From Roseomonas elaeocarpi (GTDB lineage: Bacteria; Pseudomonadota; Alphaproteobacteria; Acetobacterales; Acetobacteraceae), in the NCBI RefSeq assembly GCF_042433915.1, contig NZ_JBHLUN010000001.1:389336-453335 (forward strand): 64,000 nucleotides of DNA, read 5' to 3'. Below are positions 27,210 to 35,656 of the stretch, piece after piece (the first letter of the stretch is position 1; every line of letters begins with the position of its first letter). Position numbers and translations under genes: made by a program. The notes beneath the pieces are model-generated. The model was not told the origin of the DNA and made no database searches. It saw only the letters and a list, made by a program, of their open reading frames with translations.

Positions 27210-28832
27210 TCAAACGCGGCGGTAGTCCAGCCCGCGCGCCAGCCAGCACCCGACGCGCAGGTCCCGCACCGCCCCGGTGCCGTCGCGTCGCGCCGCGATG
27301 GTCCAATCGCCCGGGGGCGCAAAGTCCAGGGCGCGGGGGCAGGGCATGCGCCAGATGTCGGTGCGCTCACCGTCCCCGCGCCCGCCGGCTCCGCCCAGTG
27401 GGATCAGCGGCTGCATCATGCCGCCGCCGAGTTCGCCCGACGGGGCGGCGTAGAGCACGCCGCCGGCCTCCTCGATGTGCAGCGTCGCGTCCAGCTCGGC
27501 GCAGTGGTAGCGGCCCGCCAAGCCCTGGGGAACGGGGGCCTCCGGCAGCGGCAGGAGCGTGCTGCGGAGATTGTCGTTGGGACGTTCCAGCCACAGGACC
27601 CCGTCCTCCTCGCGCAGCCGGTTCGAGGCACCGGCCGCGCTGCCGTCGGGCTGGGGTGCGAGGGTTTCGAAGCCGCTGCCCAGGTCGATGCGAAGCCGGT
27701 CCTGCGCGTCACGGGACAGGCGGATGCCCAGCCCCATCTCACCGTCCTCGAACGCGCCCTGCCAGTGTGACGGCAGGGCAGGGAGGTCCGCCCCGGCGTC
27801 GCCGGACGCGGGCTCGTCCAGCGCGGCGCGCAAGAGGTCCAGCGCCGCGGCGCGGGGGTCGGCCATGTGGTTGAACAGCACCACCACCGACAGCCGCTCG
27901 GCCGGGAGGTTGCAGCGGAAGGAGCGCCAGCCGCGCAATCCCCCGGCATGAGCCGTGGCGGCGCGCCCCAGGACCGTCGGCCGCCCCAGGCCGAAGCCGT
28001 AGCCAGCCGGGGTGCCGTCGCGGAAGCGGTTGGGGGTGCCGAGGCGCCGGTACAGCCCGCCGTCCTCGTCGCGCGTGGCGTCGATGAAGCGCTCCCAGGC
28101 GATCATGTCGTCCAGCGTGGCGGCGAGGCCGGCATCGCCGGTCCAGTGGATGCGGTTCACCGCCGGGCGGAAGCCCGCTTCCACCGAGCCCTCGTAGCCC
28201 ACCGTGCCGCCCGCCACGGCGGAGGTGTCGGGATTGAGGACCGCGTCCTCCATGCCGGCGCGGTCGAAGACGTGCTGCCGCAGCAGCGCGTCGAAGGGTT
28301 GGCCGGTTTCCCCTTCGAGGATGTCGCTGAGGATGCGGAAGTTCTGGTTGCAATAGGAGGAGCGCGTGCCGGGCGCGAAGTGGAGCGAGCGGGTGCGCCC
28401 GATCAGCCGCTTCGCCTCCGCCGGGCCGAAGGGCGCCTCGGCCGGGGAACCGCAGAGCATGGCCGTCGCCCAGTAGTCGCGCAGGCCCGACTGGTTGTTG
28501 GCGAGGTCGAGGATGCCCAGCCTCTCCCCTTCCAGCCGCGGCAGGTGGTCGCGAACCCGGTCGTCCAGCACGGTCGGGTCGGGAAAGCGGTCCAGCAGCA
28601 CCGAACAGGTGAACTGCTTGGTGATGGAGCAGATCAGCGCGTGGGTCCGTGGCGTGAAAGGAATGCGCCGTTCCGCATCGGCCCAACCCCAGGCGTGGCG
28701 CAGAAGGACCTCGCCCCGGTGCACCACGGCCACCGCGCCGCCGGGGCCGGGATAGCGCCCGGGCAGCGCGGCCAGCGCGGCTTCGAGGCGCGCCAGGGGA
28801 AGTGGCGGGGTAGGGCGTTCGGCATGGCTCAT
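27210..28832 (-). CDS. dap: D-aminopeptidase-like serine hydrolase (class C beta-lactamase fold)
   Basis: A 540-residue member of the penicillin-recognising serine hydrolases. Catalytic residues are Ser69 and Lys72 in CSITK, Tyr160 in YCN and His295 in HAGG. They sit seven or eight residues later than the corresponding residues of Ochrobactrum D-aminopeptidase as I recall them, and overall length is similar (about 520). The C-terminal half (about 330-540) would be its two beta-barrel domains. The enzyme would release N-terminal D-amino acids from peptides. No signal peptide is evident. The ATG at 28832 is best by homology but has a weak ribosome site. Confidence 0.87.
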   Translation of the reverse strand: MSHAERPTPPLPLARLEAALAALPGRYPGPGGAVAVVHRGEVLLRHAWGWADAERRIPFTPRTHALICSITKQFTCSVLLDRFPDPTVLDDRVRDHLPRLEGERLGILDLANNQSGLRDYWATAMLCGSPAEAPFGPAEAKRLIGRTRSLHFAPGTRSSYCNQNFRILSDILEGETGQPFDALLRQHVFDRAGMEDAVLNPDTSAVAGGTVGYEGSVEAGFRPAVNRIHWTGDAGLAATLDDMIAWERFIDATRDEDGGLYRRLGTPNRFRDGTPAGYGFGLGRPTVLGRAATAHAGGLRGWRSFRCNLPAERLSVVVLFNHMADPRAAALDLLRAALDEPASGDAGADLPALPSHWQGAFEDGEMGLGIRLSRDAQDRLRIDLGSGFETLAPQPDGSAAGASNRLREEDGVLWLERPNDNLRSTLLPLPEAPVPQGLAGRYHCAELDATLHIEEAGGVLYAAPSGELGGGMMQPLIPLGGAGGRGDGERTDIWRMPCPRALDFAPPGDWTIAARRDGTGAVRDLRVGCWLARGLDYRRV

Positions 28833-28999
28833 GCCCAGCAGGCTAGAGCATGTTCCGCTGTTCCGCCCAGGCCGGGCCGGGCGGCGTCTTGGAAGCGGCG
28901 GGTGCCGCGGCCCCTTGCCGGACAGAGACTTCGCGCCCCCGCTGCCCCGTGTCGTTTCGCGGGCGAGGACCGGCCCTGACGGACCCGCCCCGCCGGTCG

Positions 29000-31222
29000 T
29001 CAGGCGACCTCGGGCAGCCGGTCGATCAGCTTGTCCAGCGTGATCGGGTAGTCGCGCACGCGGATGCCGGTGGCGTTGTAGATGGCGTTGGCCACCGCAC
29101 CGCCCACGCCGCACAGCCCGAGCTCGCCCACGCCCTTGGCCTTCATGGGCGAGGACATCGGATCGGTCTCATCCAGGAACACGACTTCCTGGTGCGGGAT
29201 GTCGGCATGCACCGGCACCTCGTAGCTGGCGAGGTCGTGGTTCACGAAGAAGCCGCGCCGCGTGTCCACCGACAACGCCTCCATCAGCGCGCCGCCGACG
29301 CCCATGGTCATCGCGCCGATCACCTGTGAACGCGCCGACTTGGGGTTGAGGATGCGCCCGGCGGCGCAGACCGACAGCATCCGCCGCACCCGGACCTCGC
29401 CGGTGGCGGCGTCCACCGCCACCTCGACGAAGTGGCCGGCGAAGGTGGACTGCTGTTCCTTCTTGGCAAGGTCGCCGTACTCGATGGCATCCTCCGCCAC
29501 CATGCCCTCCGCGCCCGCGGCCTCGCCCAGCGGCACGCTGCGGTTGCCGGCGCGGACCTGTCCGTCCTCGAACACCGCATCCGCCGAGTTGAAGCCGAGC
29601 TTCTGCGCCACCTCGTCGCGCAGCTTCACGCAGGCAGCGTAAACGCCGGCGGTGGAGTTGTTGGCGCCCCACTGACCACCCGAGCCGGCCGAGGCGGGGA
29701 AGTCGCTGTCACCCAGGCGCACCACCACCTTCTCGATCGGCACGCCCATCATCTCGGCGGCCGTCTGCGCGATGATGGTGTAGGTGCCGGTGCCGATGTC
29801 GGTCATGTCGGTTTCCACCGTGACCACGCCCTGCGCGTCGAGCTTCACGCGGGCGCCGGACTTCTGCAGCAGGTTGTTGCGGAAGCCCGCCGCCACGCCG
29901 ATGCCCACCAGCCAGCGGCCTTCGCGCCGGGTGCCGGGCCTGGCATTGCGCTTGTCCCAGCCGAAGCGTTCCGCCCCTTCGCGCAGGCAGCGGATGAGCT
30001 GGCGCTGCGAGAAGGGCCGCTCGGGATGCTCGGGGTCGACCTGGGTGTCGTTAAGGACGCGGAACTCGATCGGGTCGAGGTTCAGCTTCTCGGCCATCTC
30101 GTCGATCGCGATCTCGAGTGCCATCAAGCCCGGCGCCTCGCCCGGGGCGCGCATGGCGTTGCCCTCGGGCAGGTCCATCTCGGCCAGGCGCATCGCGGTG
30201 AGGCGGTTGGCGCCGGCGTAGAGCAGCTTGGTCTGCGACACCGCGGTTTCGGGCTGGCCGCCGGGCTGGTCGCCCGAGGTGCTTTCATGCGCGATGGCGG
30301 TGATCTTCCCGTCACGACCGGCACCGATGCGGATGCGCTGGATGGTGGCCGGACGGTGGGTGGTGTTGTTGGCCATGATGGGCCGCGTCAGCGCGACCTT
30401 CACCGGCCGTCCCACCGCCTTCGCGCCCAGCGCCGCCAGCACGGCGTCGGCGCGCAGGAACAGCTTGCCGCCGAATCCGCCGCCGACATAGGGGCTGTCG
30501 AGGCGCACCTTCTCGGCCGGGATGCCCAGCGTGATGCCGAGGTCGCGCTTGCCCCAGGCGATCATCTGGTTCGAGGTCCACACCGTCACGTGGTCACCGT
30601 CCCAGCGCGCGACGGAGGCGTGGGGCTCCATCATCGCGTGGCTCTCGTCGGGCGTGGTGTAGGTCTCGTCGAGCTTCACCGGAGCCTGGGCGAAGGCTTC
30701 CTCGAAGTTGCCGGTGCGGTCCTCGGGCGGGCCGCCGCTGCCCTCGCCGCTGTCGCCGGGAACGGGCGGCGCGCTGGGCGCCAGGACCGCGAGGTCGAAG
30801 CGGCCACCTCCTTCCGGCGCGTAGTCCACGCGCAGCAGCGAGGTCGCGTCGCGCGCCTGCTCAAAGGTTTCGGCGACCACGAGGGCGATCGCCTGGTGGT
30901 AGTGCTGGATCACCGGCCCGCCGAACAGCGCGGCGGTGTTGGTCTTACCCTTGGGCAACTGCGGCATGTCGAGCGTGGTGATCACCGACAGGACGCCCGG
31001 CGCCGCCTTGGCCGCGGCGGTGTCGATGGCGGCCACGCGGCCCTTGGCAATGCCGGCGCCCAGGATGAAGCCGTAGGCCGCATCGGGTGCCACGTCGTGC
31101 CGCTCATAGGCGTAGGGGGCCGTGCCGGTGGTCTTGAAGCGGCCGTCGATGCGGTCGTGCGGCTGGCCGACGACGCGCATGCGGTCGATCGGATTGGTGG
31201 TGGCGGGGGTGTCGAACTTCAT
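29000..31222 (-). CDS. paoC: Aldehyde oxidoreductase molybdenum-binding subunit PaoC
   Basis: A 740-residue xanthine oxidase-family large subunit. It contains PYVGGGFGGKLFLRADAV for cofactor binding, ETDMTDIGTGTYTIIAQTAA, the GSGGQWGANNSTAG stretch and the C-terminal KGVGELGLCGVGGAVANAI holding the catalytic-glutamate region. In E. coli PaoABC this subunit carries molybdopterin cytosine dinucleotide and oxidises aromatic aldehydes in the periplasm. GAGGAG lies before the ATG and overlaps the end of paoB. It is third gene of the paoABC operon. Confidence 0.94.
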   Translation of the reverse strand: MKFDTPATTNPIDRMRVVGQPHDRIDGRFKTTGTAPYAYERHDVAPDAAYGFILGAGIAKGRVAAIDTAAAKAAPGVLSVITTLDMPQLPKGKTNTAALFGGPVIQHYHQAIALVVAETFEQARDATSLLRVDYAPEGGGRFDLAVLAPSAPPVPGDSGEGSGGPPEDRTGNFEEAFAQAPVKLDETYTTPDESHAMMEPHASVARWDGDHVTVWTSNQMIAWGKRDLGITLGIPAEKVRLDSPYVGGGFGGKLFLRADAVLAALGAKAVGRPVKVALTRPIMANNTTHRPATIQRIRIGAGRDGKITAIAHESTSGDQPGGQPETAVSQTKLLYAGANRLTAMRLAEMDLPEGNAMRAPGEAPGLMALEIAIDEMAEKLNLDPIEFRVLNDTQVDPEHPERPFSQRQLIRCLREGAERFGWDKRNARPGTRREGRWLVGIGVAAGFRNNLLQKSGARVKLDAQGVVTVETDMTDIGTGTYTIIAQTAAEMMGVPIEKVVVRLGDSDFPASAGSGGQWGANNSTAGVYAACVKLRDEVAQKLGFNSADAVFEDGQVRAGNRSVPLGEAAGAEGMVAEDAIEYGDLAKKEQQSTFAGHFVEVAVDAATGEVRVRRMLSVCAAGRILNPKSARSQVIGAMTMGVGGALMEALSVDTRRGFFVNHDLASYEVPVHADIPHQEVVFLDETDPMSSPMKAKGVGELGLCGVGGAVANAIYNATGIRVRDYPITLDKLIDRLPEVA

Positions 31223-31227
31223 GGCGC

Positions 31228-32178
31228 TCAGCTCCTCGCCTCGGCCAGGGCCACGCCGAGGGCGCGTTCCACCAGCGGGATCTTGAAGGCGTTCTCGTCC
31301 GTGGGCTTGGCGCCCGCCAGGATCGCCGCGGTGCCGGGCCTGGCGCCGCGCTTTACCTCGGCCTCGGCGGCCTCCACGCGCCAGGGCTTGTGGGCGACGC
31401 CGCCCACCGCCACGCGGGCGCTGCCATCGGGCTGCACCACGCTGGCCACCGAGATCAACGCGAAGGCGTAGGACGCACGGTCGCGCACCTTGCGGTAGCT
31501 CTGCGCGCCGCCGACCGGCGGGGGCAGCGTGACGGCGGTGATGAACTCACCGGTTTCCAGCGCGGTCTCGATGTGCGGCGTGTCGCCGGGCAGGCGGTGG
31601 AACTCCGCGATCGGAATGGCGCGCGTGGTGCCGTCGGCCTTCACCGTTTCCACGGTGGCGTCGAGCACGCGCATGGCCACCGCCATGTCGGAGGGGTGGG
31701 TGGCGATGCAGTGCTCGCTCGCGCCGATCACGGCCAGGCCGCGGGTGGAGCCGCCGATCGCCGAGCAGCCCGAGCCCGGCGTGCGCTTGTTGCAGGGCTG
31801 CGCGGTGTCGTAGAAATACGGGCAGCGCGTGCGCTGCAGCAGGTTGCCAGCCGTGGTCGCCTTGTTGCGCAGCTGCCCGGAGGCACCCGCCAGCAGGGCG
31901 CGGCTCAGCACGGCGTAGTCGCGCCGCACCCGCGGGTCGGCCGCGAGGTCAGCGTTGAGCACCAGCGCGCCGATGCGCAGCCCGCCTTCGGGCGTCGGCT
32001 CGATCTTGTTGAGGCCCAGGCCGTTGACGTCGATCAGCTGCGTTGGCGTTTCGATCTGCAGCTTCATCAGGTCGAGCAGGTTGGTGCCGCCCGCGATGAA
32101 GCGCGCCTCGGGGTTGCGCGCGGCCGCGGCCGCGGCGGCCGCCGGCGTCGTGGCGCGCTCGTAGGTGAAGGCTTTCAT
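31228..32178 (-). CDS. paoB: Aldehyde oxidoreductase FAD/[4Fe-4S] subunit PaoB
   Basis: A 316-residue FAD-binding subunit. The flavin motif is FIAGGTNLLDLMKL near the N-terminus. Four cysteines at 119, 129, 138 and 157 (RCPYFYD, CNKRTPGSGC, SEHC) match the spacing of the extra [4Fe-4S] ligands known from E. coli PaoB, which separates it from ordinary xanthine dehydrogenase FAD subunits. The ATG at 32178 overlaps the paoA stop (ATGA). Confidence 0.95.
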   Translation of the reverse strand: MKAFTYERATTPAAAAAAAARNPEARFIAGGTNLLDLMKLQIETPTQLIDVNGLGLNKIEPTPEGGLRIGALVLNADLAADPRVRRDYAVLSRALLAGASGQLRNKATTAGNLLQRTRCPYFYDTAQPCNKRTPGSGCSAIGGSTRGLAVIGASEHCIATHPSDMAVAMRVLDATVETVKADGTTRAIPIAEFHRLPGDTPHIETALETGEFITAVTLPPPVGGAQSYRKVRDRASYAFALISVASVVQPDGSARVAVGGVAHKPWRVEAAEAEVKRGARPGTAAILAGAKPTDENAFKIPLVERALGVALAEARS

Positions 32179-32828
32179 GCCGCGCTCCCCGCCACTTCGG
32201 TGATGGCCTCGACGATGTTGGAGTAGGCGCCGCAGCGGCAGATGTTGCCGCTCATGCGTTCGCGGATCTCTTCGGGCGTGGCGCGGACCTCGCCGTTCAG
32301 GTCGGCGGTCACGTGGCTGGGCATGCCGGCCTCGATCTCCCGCAGCACGCCGACCGAGGAACAGATCTGCCCCGGCGTGCAGTAGCCGCACTGATAGCCG
32401 TCGTGCTTCACGAAGGCCGCCTGCATCGGGTGGAGATGCTCGGGCGTGCCCAGGCCCTCGATGGTGGTGATCTCGTCATCCTGATGCATCACTGCGAGCG
32501 TCAGGCAGGTGTTGATGCGCCGCCCGTTCACCAGCGCCGTGCAGGCGCCGCACTGGCCGTGGTCGCAGCCCTTCTTGGTGCCGCTCAGGTGCAGGTGCTC
32601 GCGCAGGGCGTCGAGCAGCGAAGTGCGCGTGTCGATCTCGAGATCGCGCCGAGCGCCGTTGACGTTGAGAGAAATCTTCATCTGGTTTGCCTGTGCTGGG
32701 GCCGTTGCCGGCGCGGCGGGCGGGGGCATCGGGGCGCTGCGGGCGAACTGCGGCTGGACGGTCAGCACGGTGGCGGTGCCGCCCAGAAGGAGACGCCGCG
32801 ACAACCCCGTTTGATCGGAAGGTGTCAT
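32175..32828 (-). CDS. paoA: Aldehyde oxidoreductase [2Fe-2S] subunit PaoA with Tat signal
   Basis: A 217-residue iron-sulfur subunit. A twin-arginine signal (GLSRRLLLGGTATVL) precedes a proline/alanine-rich linker. The [2Fe-2S] sites use Cys88, Cys93, Cys96 and Cys108, and Cys147, Cys150, Cys197 and Cys199. Its Tat signal exports the assembled complex. The start at 32828 was chosen for the Tat signal; the ribosome site is weak. A 12-bp TetR-type operator candidate lies 25 bp upstream. Confidence 0.95.
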   Translation of the reverse strand: MTPSDQTGLSRRLLLGGTATVLTVQPQFARSAPMPPPAAPATAPAQANQMKISLNVNGARRDLEIDTRTSLLDALREHLHLSGTKKGCDHGQCGACTALVNGRRINTCLTLAVMHQDDEITTIEGLGTPEHLHPMQAAFVKHDGYQCGYCTPGQICSSVGVLREIEAGMPSHVTADLNGEVRATPEEIRERMSGNICRCGAYSNIVEAITEVAGSAA

Positions 32829-32852
32829 GGTCTGCTCTGGCTGGAAGTCCGG

Positions 32853-32864
32853 TACAGAACGGTA
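32853..32864. promoter_or_regulatory. TetR-type operator candidate upstream of paoA
   Basis: TACAGAACGGTA, with partly symmetric flanks (GTAC on both sides of AGAACG). The identical 12-mer recurs at 33952-33963, so the two copies bracket the tetR gene. A site 25 bp upstream of the start codon fits repression of paoABC. Confidence 0.65.
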
Positions 32865-33122
32865 CGTGACCGCCGGGGGTTGCCGCAACGACTCTCTTCG
32901 CGAGTCGTTCGCATCCGGCGCATCGTGCCCACGTCACCTTGGCCGGCGCTCGCGGCCGGTGCGGCGCGGATCCGGACCGACCCGCAGGCTCAGCCTGACC
33001 CGTTCGTTCCGCGGCGCCGCATCGTCTCGTGATCTGCCGGAGGCTGGCCGGGACGAGGGCCGGGGATCAAAGGGGCAGCGCTGAAGGCAGCGCTGCCCAT
33101 CCCTGGTTCGGGGCGTCCGAGA

Positions 33123-33755
33123 TCAGCCGGTGGCGGCGGCGGGCTGCGGCGCGGCGTTTCGTGCTTCAGCCGCCAGCAAGGTTTCCAGCGTCCGCGCCGC
33201 AACGTGCAGCGCGCCTTCGTCGCCGCTGACCATCAGCGTCGTCACCGTGCCGTCGATCAGCAGCATCAGCTGCCGGGCGAAGTCTTCCGGCGCCGCGAAG
33301 CCCGCGTCTTGAACCAGGCCGGTCAGGAATTTGCGGCAGGCGTCGTGATGCTCCGCGGTCAGGGCGCGCAGCCCGGGATCGCCCTTGGTGTGCTCGGCCA
33401 CGGCATTGATGAAGGCGCAACCGTAGAATCGTCCGCCACCGAACCATTCGCCCAGCGCGGGGATGATCGCGCGCAGCCGCCCCAGCGGCGTGTCCGAGGC
33501 GGCGATCACCCGCTCCGCGAAATCCCGGCGCCAGTCTTCGCCTTCCTGGCGCAGCGCCGCGCGGATCAGTGCCTCCTTGGAGCCGAAACGGGTGTAGAGC
33601 GTCATCTTGGAGGCGCCGGCCGTGGAAAGGATGCGGTCCACCCCGGTGGCGTGAATCCCGTCGCGACAGAACAACTCTCGCGCCACGGTGATGATCCGCT
33701 CGTGCGGCGCGGCGCTGGTGTCGGGAAGGAGCACGGCGCTCCCGGTCTTCGGCAC
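33123..33755 (-). CDS. TetR/AcrR family transcriptional regulator
   Basis: A 210-residue one-component repressor. The DNA-binding HTH spans about residues 17-63 (HERIITVARELFCRDGIHAT, then ILSTAGASKMTLYTRFGSKE). The remainder is the ligand-binding and dimerisation domain, with a conserved FYGCAFINAVAE stretch. It starts at GTG 33755 with GGGAG nine bases before. It lies immediately upstream of paoABC on the same strand, with identical operator-like sequences on either side, so it probably represses paoABC and itself. The inducer may be an aldehyde (inference). Confidence 0.93.
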   Translation of the reverse strand: MPKTGSAVLLPDTSAAPHERIITVARELFCRDGIHATGVDRILSTAGASKMTLYTRFGSKEALIRAALRQEGEDWRRDFAERVIAASDTPLGRLRAIIPALGEWFGGGRFYGCAFINAVAEHTKGDPGLRALTAEHHDACRKFLTGLVQDAGFAAPEDFARQLMLLIDGTVTTLMVSGDEGALHVAARTLETLLAAEARNAAPQPAAATG

Positions 33756-34262
33756 GGCAGGTTACTCCCAATCCTCGTGGGCGCCGTGCCCGGTCGGGCG
33801 CGCCATCAAGGCGTCACACCCTGTCTGGCAGGCATCCGGGCTTTGCCACATGCAGGTGCCCATCCGCCATCATGCCGCATCGGGGGCAGATCAGCGAGAG
33901 AGCTGTGCGTTTTCAAGGTCGCAAAGCCGTGTGCTTTATTTTGATGATCTATACAGAACGGTATGTCCGGCGCGCCCTCTCATCCTGTGCTGGTGGAGTT
34001 GCGGGATGATGGCTCCCCGCCATGCGGGGCAGCGCAAAGTGGGCGGCGGGTCGTTCCTCACCCCATCCTGCAGGCGGAAAGGGGTAGGCTGCGAAAGCAG
34101 GGCCGCGCCGCCGGTCCGACGGCAGTGGGCGCTTCGCGAGCCGGAACGACCCGGCGCCATGGTGGGCGCCATGGTGTAGGTGCGAGGCCGCAACGCGGCG
34201 GCAGGGGGTGCAAGACATCTGCCGCGATGGCCTAGTTGAACCCGGCGCTGCACAGCGGGGAC
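33756..34262. other. Intergenic region between tetR and the LLM monooxygenase
   Basis: 507 bp between divergent genes with no convincing ORF. It contains the second operator-like 12-mer at 33952 within the most AT-rich part (TTTATTTTGATGATCTATAC). A promoter is likely there, but the direction cannot be settled because no good -35 box is at the right distance on either strand. Confidence 0.5.
33952..33963. promoter_or_regulatory. Second copy of the TetR-type operator candidate
   Basis: TACAGAACGGTA, identical to 32853-32864, here inside a longer palindrome (ATAC, AGAACG, GTAT). It overlaps a TATACA sequence that could be a -10 box on the plus strand. It is about 195 bp upstream of tetR and 300 bp before the LLM monooxygenase. 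Confidence 0.65.
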
Positions 34263-35336
34263 ATGCGGGTGGTACAGGCACTGGAACTCGGGCTCGATAC
34301 GTTCGGCGACGTCACGGCCGACGATGCTTCGGGCGGCAGCGCTGCCGGGGCAGCCGAAGCTATCCCCACCCCGCACGCCCAGGTCATCCGCGACGTGGTG
34401 GCCGAGGCGGTGCTGGCGGACGAGGTCGGCGTGGACGTGTTCGGCCTGGGCGAGCACCACCGGGCCGACTACGCCGTGTCGGCACCCGAGGTGGTGCTGG
34501 GTGCCATTGCCGGGCAGACGCGCCGGATGCGGCTGGGCACGGCGGTGACGGTGCTGAGCTCGGACGATCCGGTGCGTGTGTTCCAGCGCTTCTCCACGCT
34601 CGATGCCCTGTCGGGCGGCCGGGCGGAGGTGATCCTGGGGCGCGGCTCCTTCACGGAGTCCTTCCCCCTCTTCGGCTACGAGCTACGCGACTACGAGCGG
34701 CTGTTCGAGGAGAAGCTGGAGCTGTTCTCGCTCTTGCGGAAAGGCGGGCCGGTCACCTGGCAGGGCAGCACCCGCGCGGCGCTGGAAGCGCAGCCCGTCT
34801 TCCCGCCGGTGGAGAACGGCGCCTTGCGCACCTGGATCGGTGCCGGCGGCTCCCCGGAATCGGTGGTCCGCGCCGCGCATTACGACCTGCCGCTGATGCT
34901 GGCGATCATCGGCGGCGATCCGGCACGCTTCCGCCAGCACGTCGAACTGCACGAGCGCGCCTACCGGCACTACGAGCGCACGCCGCAGCCGATCGGGGTC
35001 CACTCACCGGGCCACGTCGCGGACACCGACGCGGAGGCGCGCGAGGCCCTCTGGCCCGCCTACAAGCAGCACCATGACCAGATCGGCTCCGAGCGCGGCT
35101 GGCCGCCGATGCAGCGCGCGGATTTCGAGCGGGAGTGCGACCGCGGCTCGCTCTACGTCGGCGCCCCCGACACGGTGGCCCGCAAGATCGCGGCGACGGT
35201 GCGCACGCTCGGCCTCGCGCGCTTCGACCTGAAGTACAGCCACGGCCGGCTGAGCCACGCGCGGATGATGCGGGGCATCGAACTCTACGGGCGGCGGGTC
35301 ATTCCGATGGTGCGGGAGCTGCTGGCGGAGGGTTGA
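34263..35336 (+). CDS. LLM-class flavin-dependent monooxygenase
   Basis: A 357-residue luciferase-like protein (FMN/F420-type TIM barrel). It begins MRVVQALELGLDTFGDVT. Family blocks are VFGLGEHHRADYAVSAPEVVLG, GTAVTVLSSDDPVRV, GRAEVILGRGSFTESFPLFG and FDLKYSHGRLSH. The ATG at 34263 is preferred, with GCGGGGAC in front. A TTG at 34236 is an alternative. Substrate unknown. It is divergent from tetR, whose product may regulate it. Confidence 0.88.
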   Translation: MRVVQALELGLDTFGDVTADDASGGSAAGAAEAIPTPHAQVIRDVVAEAVLADEVGVDVFGLGEHHRADYAVSAPEVVLGAIAGQTRRMRLGTAVTVLSSDDPVRVFQRFSTLDALSGGRAEVILGRGSFTESFPLFGYELRDYERLFEEKLELFSLLRKGGPVTWQGSTRAALEAQPVFPPVENGALRTWIGAGGSPESVVRAAHYDLPLMLAIIGGDPARFRQHVELHERAYRHYERTPQPIGVHSPGHVADTDAEAREALWPAYKQHHDQIGSERGWPPMQRADFERECDRGSLYVGAPDTVARKIAATVRTLGLARFDLKYSHGRLSHARMMRGIELYGRRVIPMVRELLAEG

Positions 35337-35353
35337 CCGGGCGCGGGCCGTGG

Positions 35354-35625
35354 CCAGGGGAGAGAAGGAATTCTCTCCCCCGGACCCCCACTCATCTTTT
35401 TTCGGGACGCTGCCGCGTGGCGGTGGGAGCCGGTCGCGGAACGGCCGGCACAGGTTCTACCCGAGATTAGAAAAACATGTTGTCAGCGCCGGCTGACAGG
35501 TCCCTCGCTCCGGCTCGGTGAGCCGGAGCGCACCGCCCTGGCCACGTTCCCGCGGCAGCGTCTCAAACAAAGATGAGGGCGGAGGGGTCCGGGGAGGGGG
35601 AGAATTCCTTCTCCCCCTCCCCGGG
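35354..35625 (+). repeat. Dispersed structured repeat, copy A
   Basis: A 272-bp non-coding element between two convergent genes. Roughly 90 % of it recurs in reverse complement at 62798-63070. It has imperfect terminal inverted repeats of about 60 bp. Each end is capped by a hairpin: 35357-35380 (10-bp stem, GGAA loop) and 35591-35622 (14-bp stem, TTCC loop). Inward of each cap follows GGACCCC, then TCATCTTT, then GACGCTGCCGCG (35406-35417 and, inverted, 35551-35562). The core holds two more perfect hairpins, 35481-35498 and 35507-35529. No protein is encoded. It may be a MITE-like element, a double terminator or a structured RNA family. Confidence 0.9.
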
Positions 35626-35656
35626 GCCTGCAGCGCTCAACCAGCGCTGTCGCGCC

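Noticed and set aside
25823..27874. A 683-codon frame antisense to the MFS and D-aminopeptidase genes
   Set aside because: Its translation is Arg/His/Gln-rich without domains and crosses a gene boundary; the opposite strand encodes clear proteins.
29432..31471. A 679-codon frame antisense to paoC
   Set aside because: Shadow of the paoC reading frame; no start context and no homology.
33688..34179. Plus-strand ORF of 163 codons overlapping the tetR start
   Set aside because: Cys/Trp/Arg-rich translation with no domain; overlaps the regulator and its promoter.
35341..35470. Coding potential shared by the two repeat copies (both give a frame ending in GRCRVAVGAGRG)
   Set aside because: The similarity comes from the repeated DNA itself; hairpins and indels dominate and no start or ribosome site is present.
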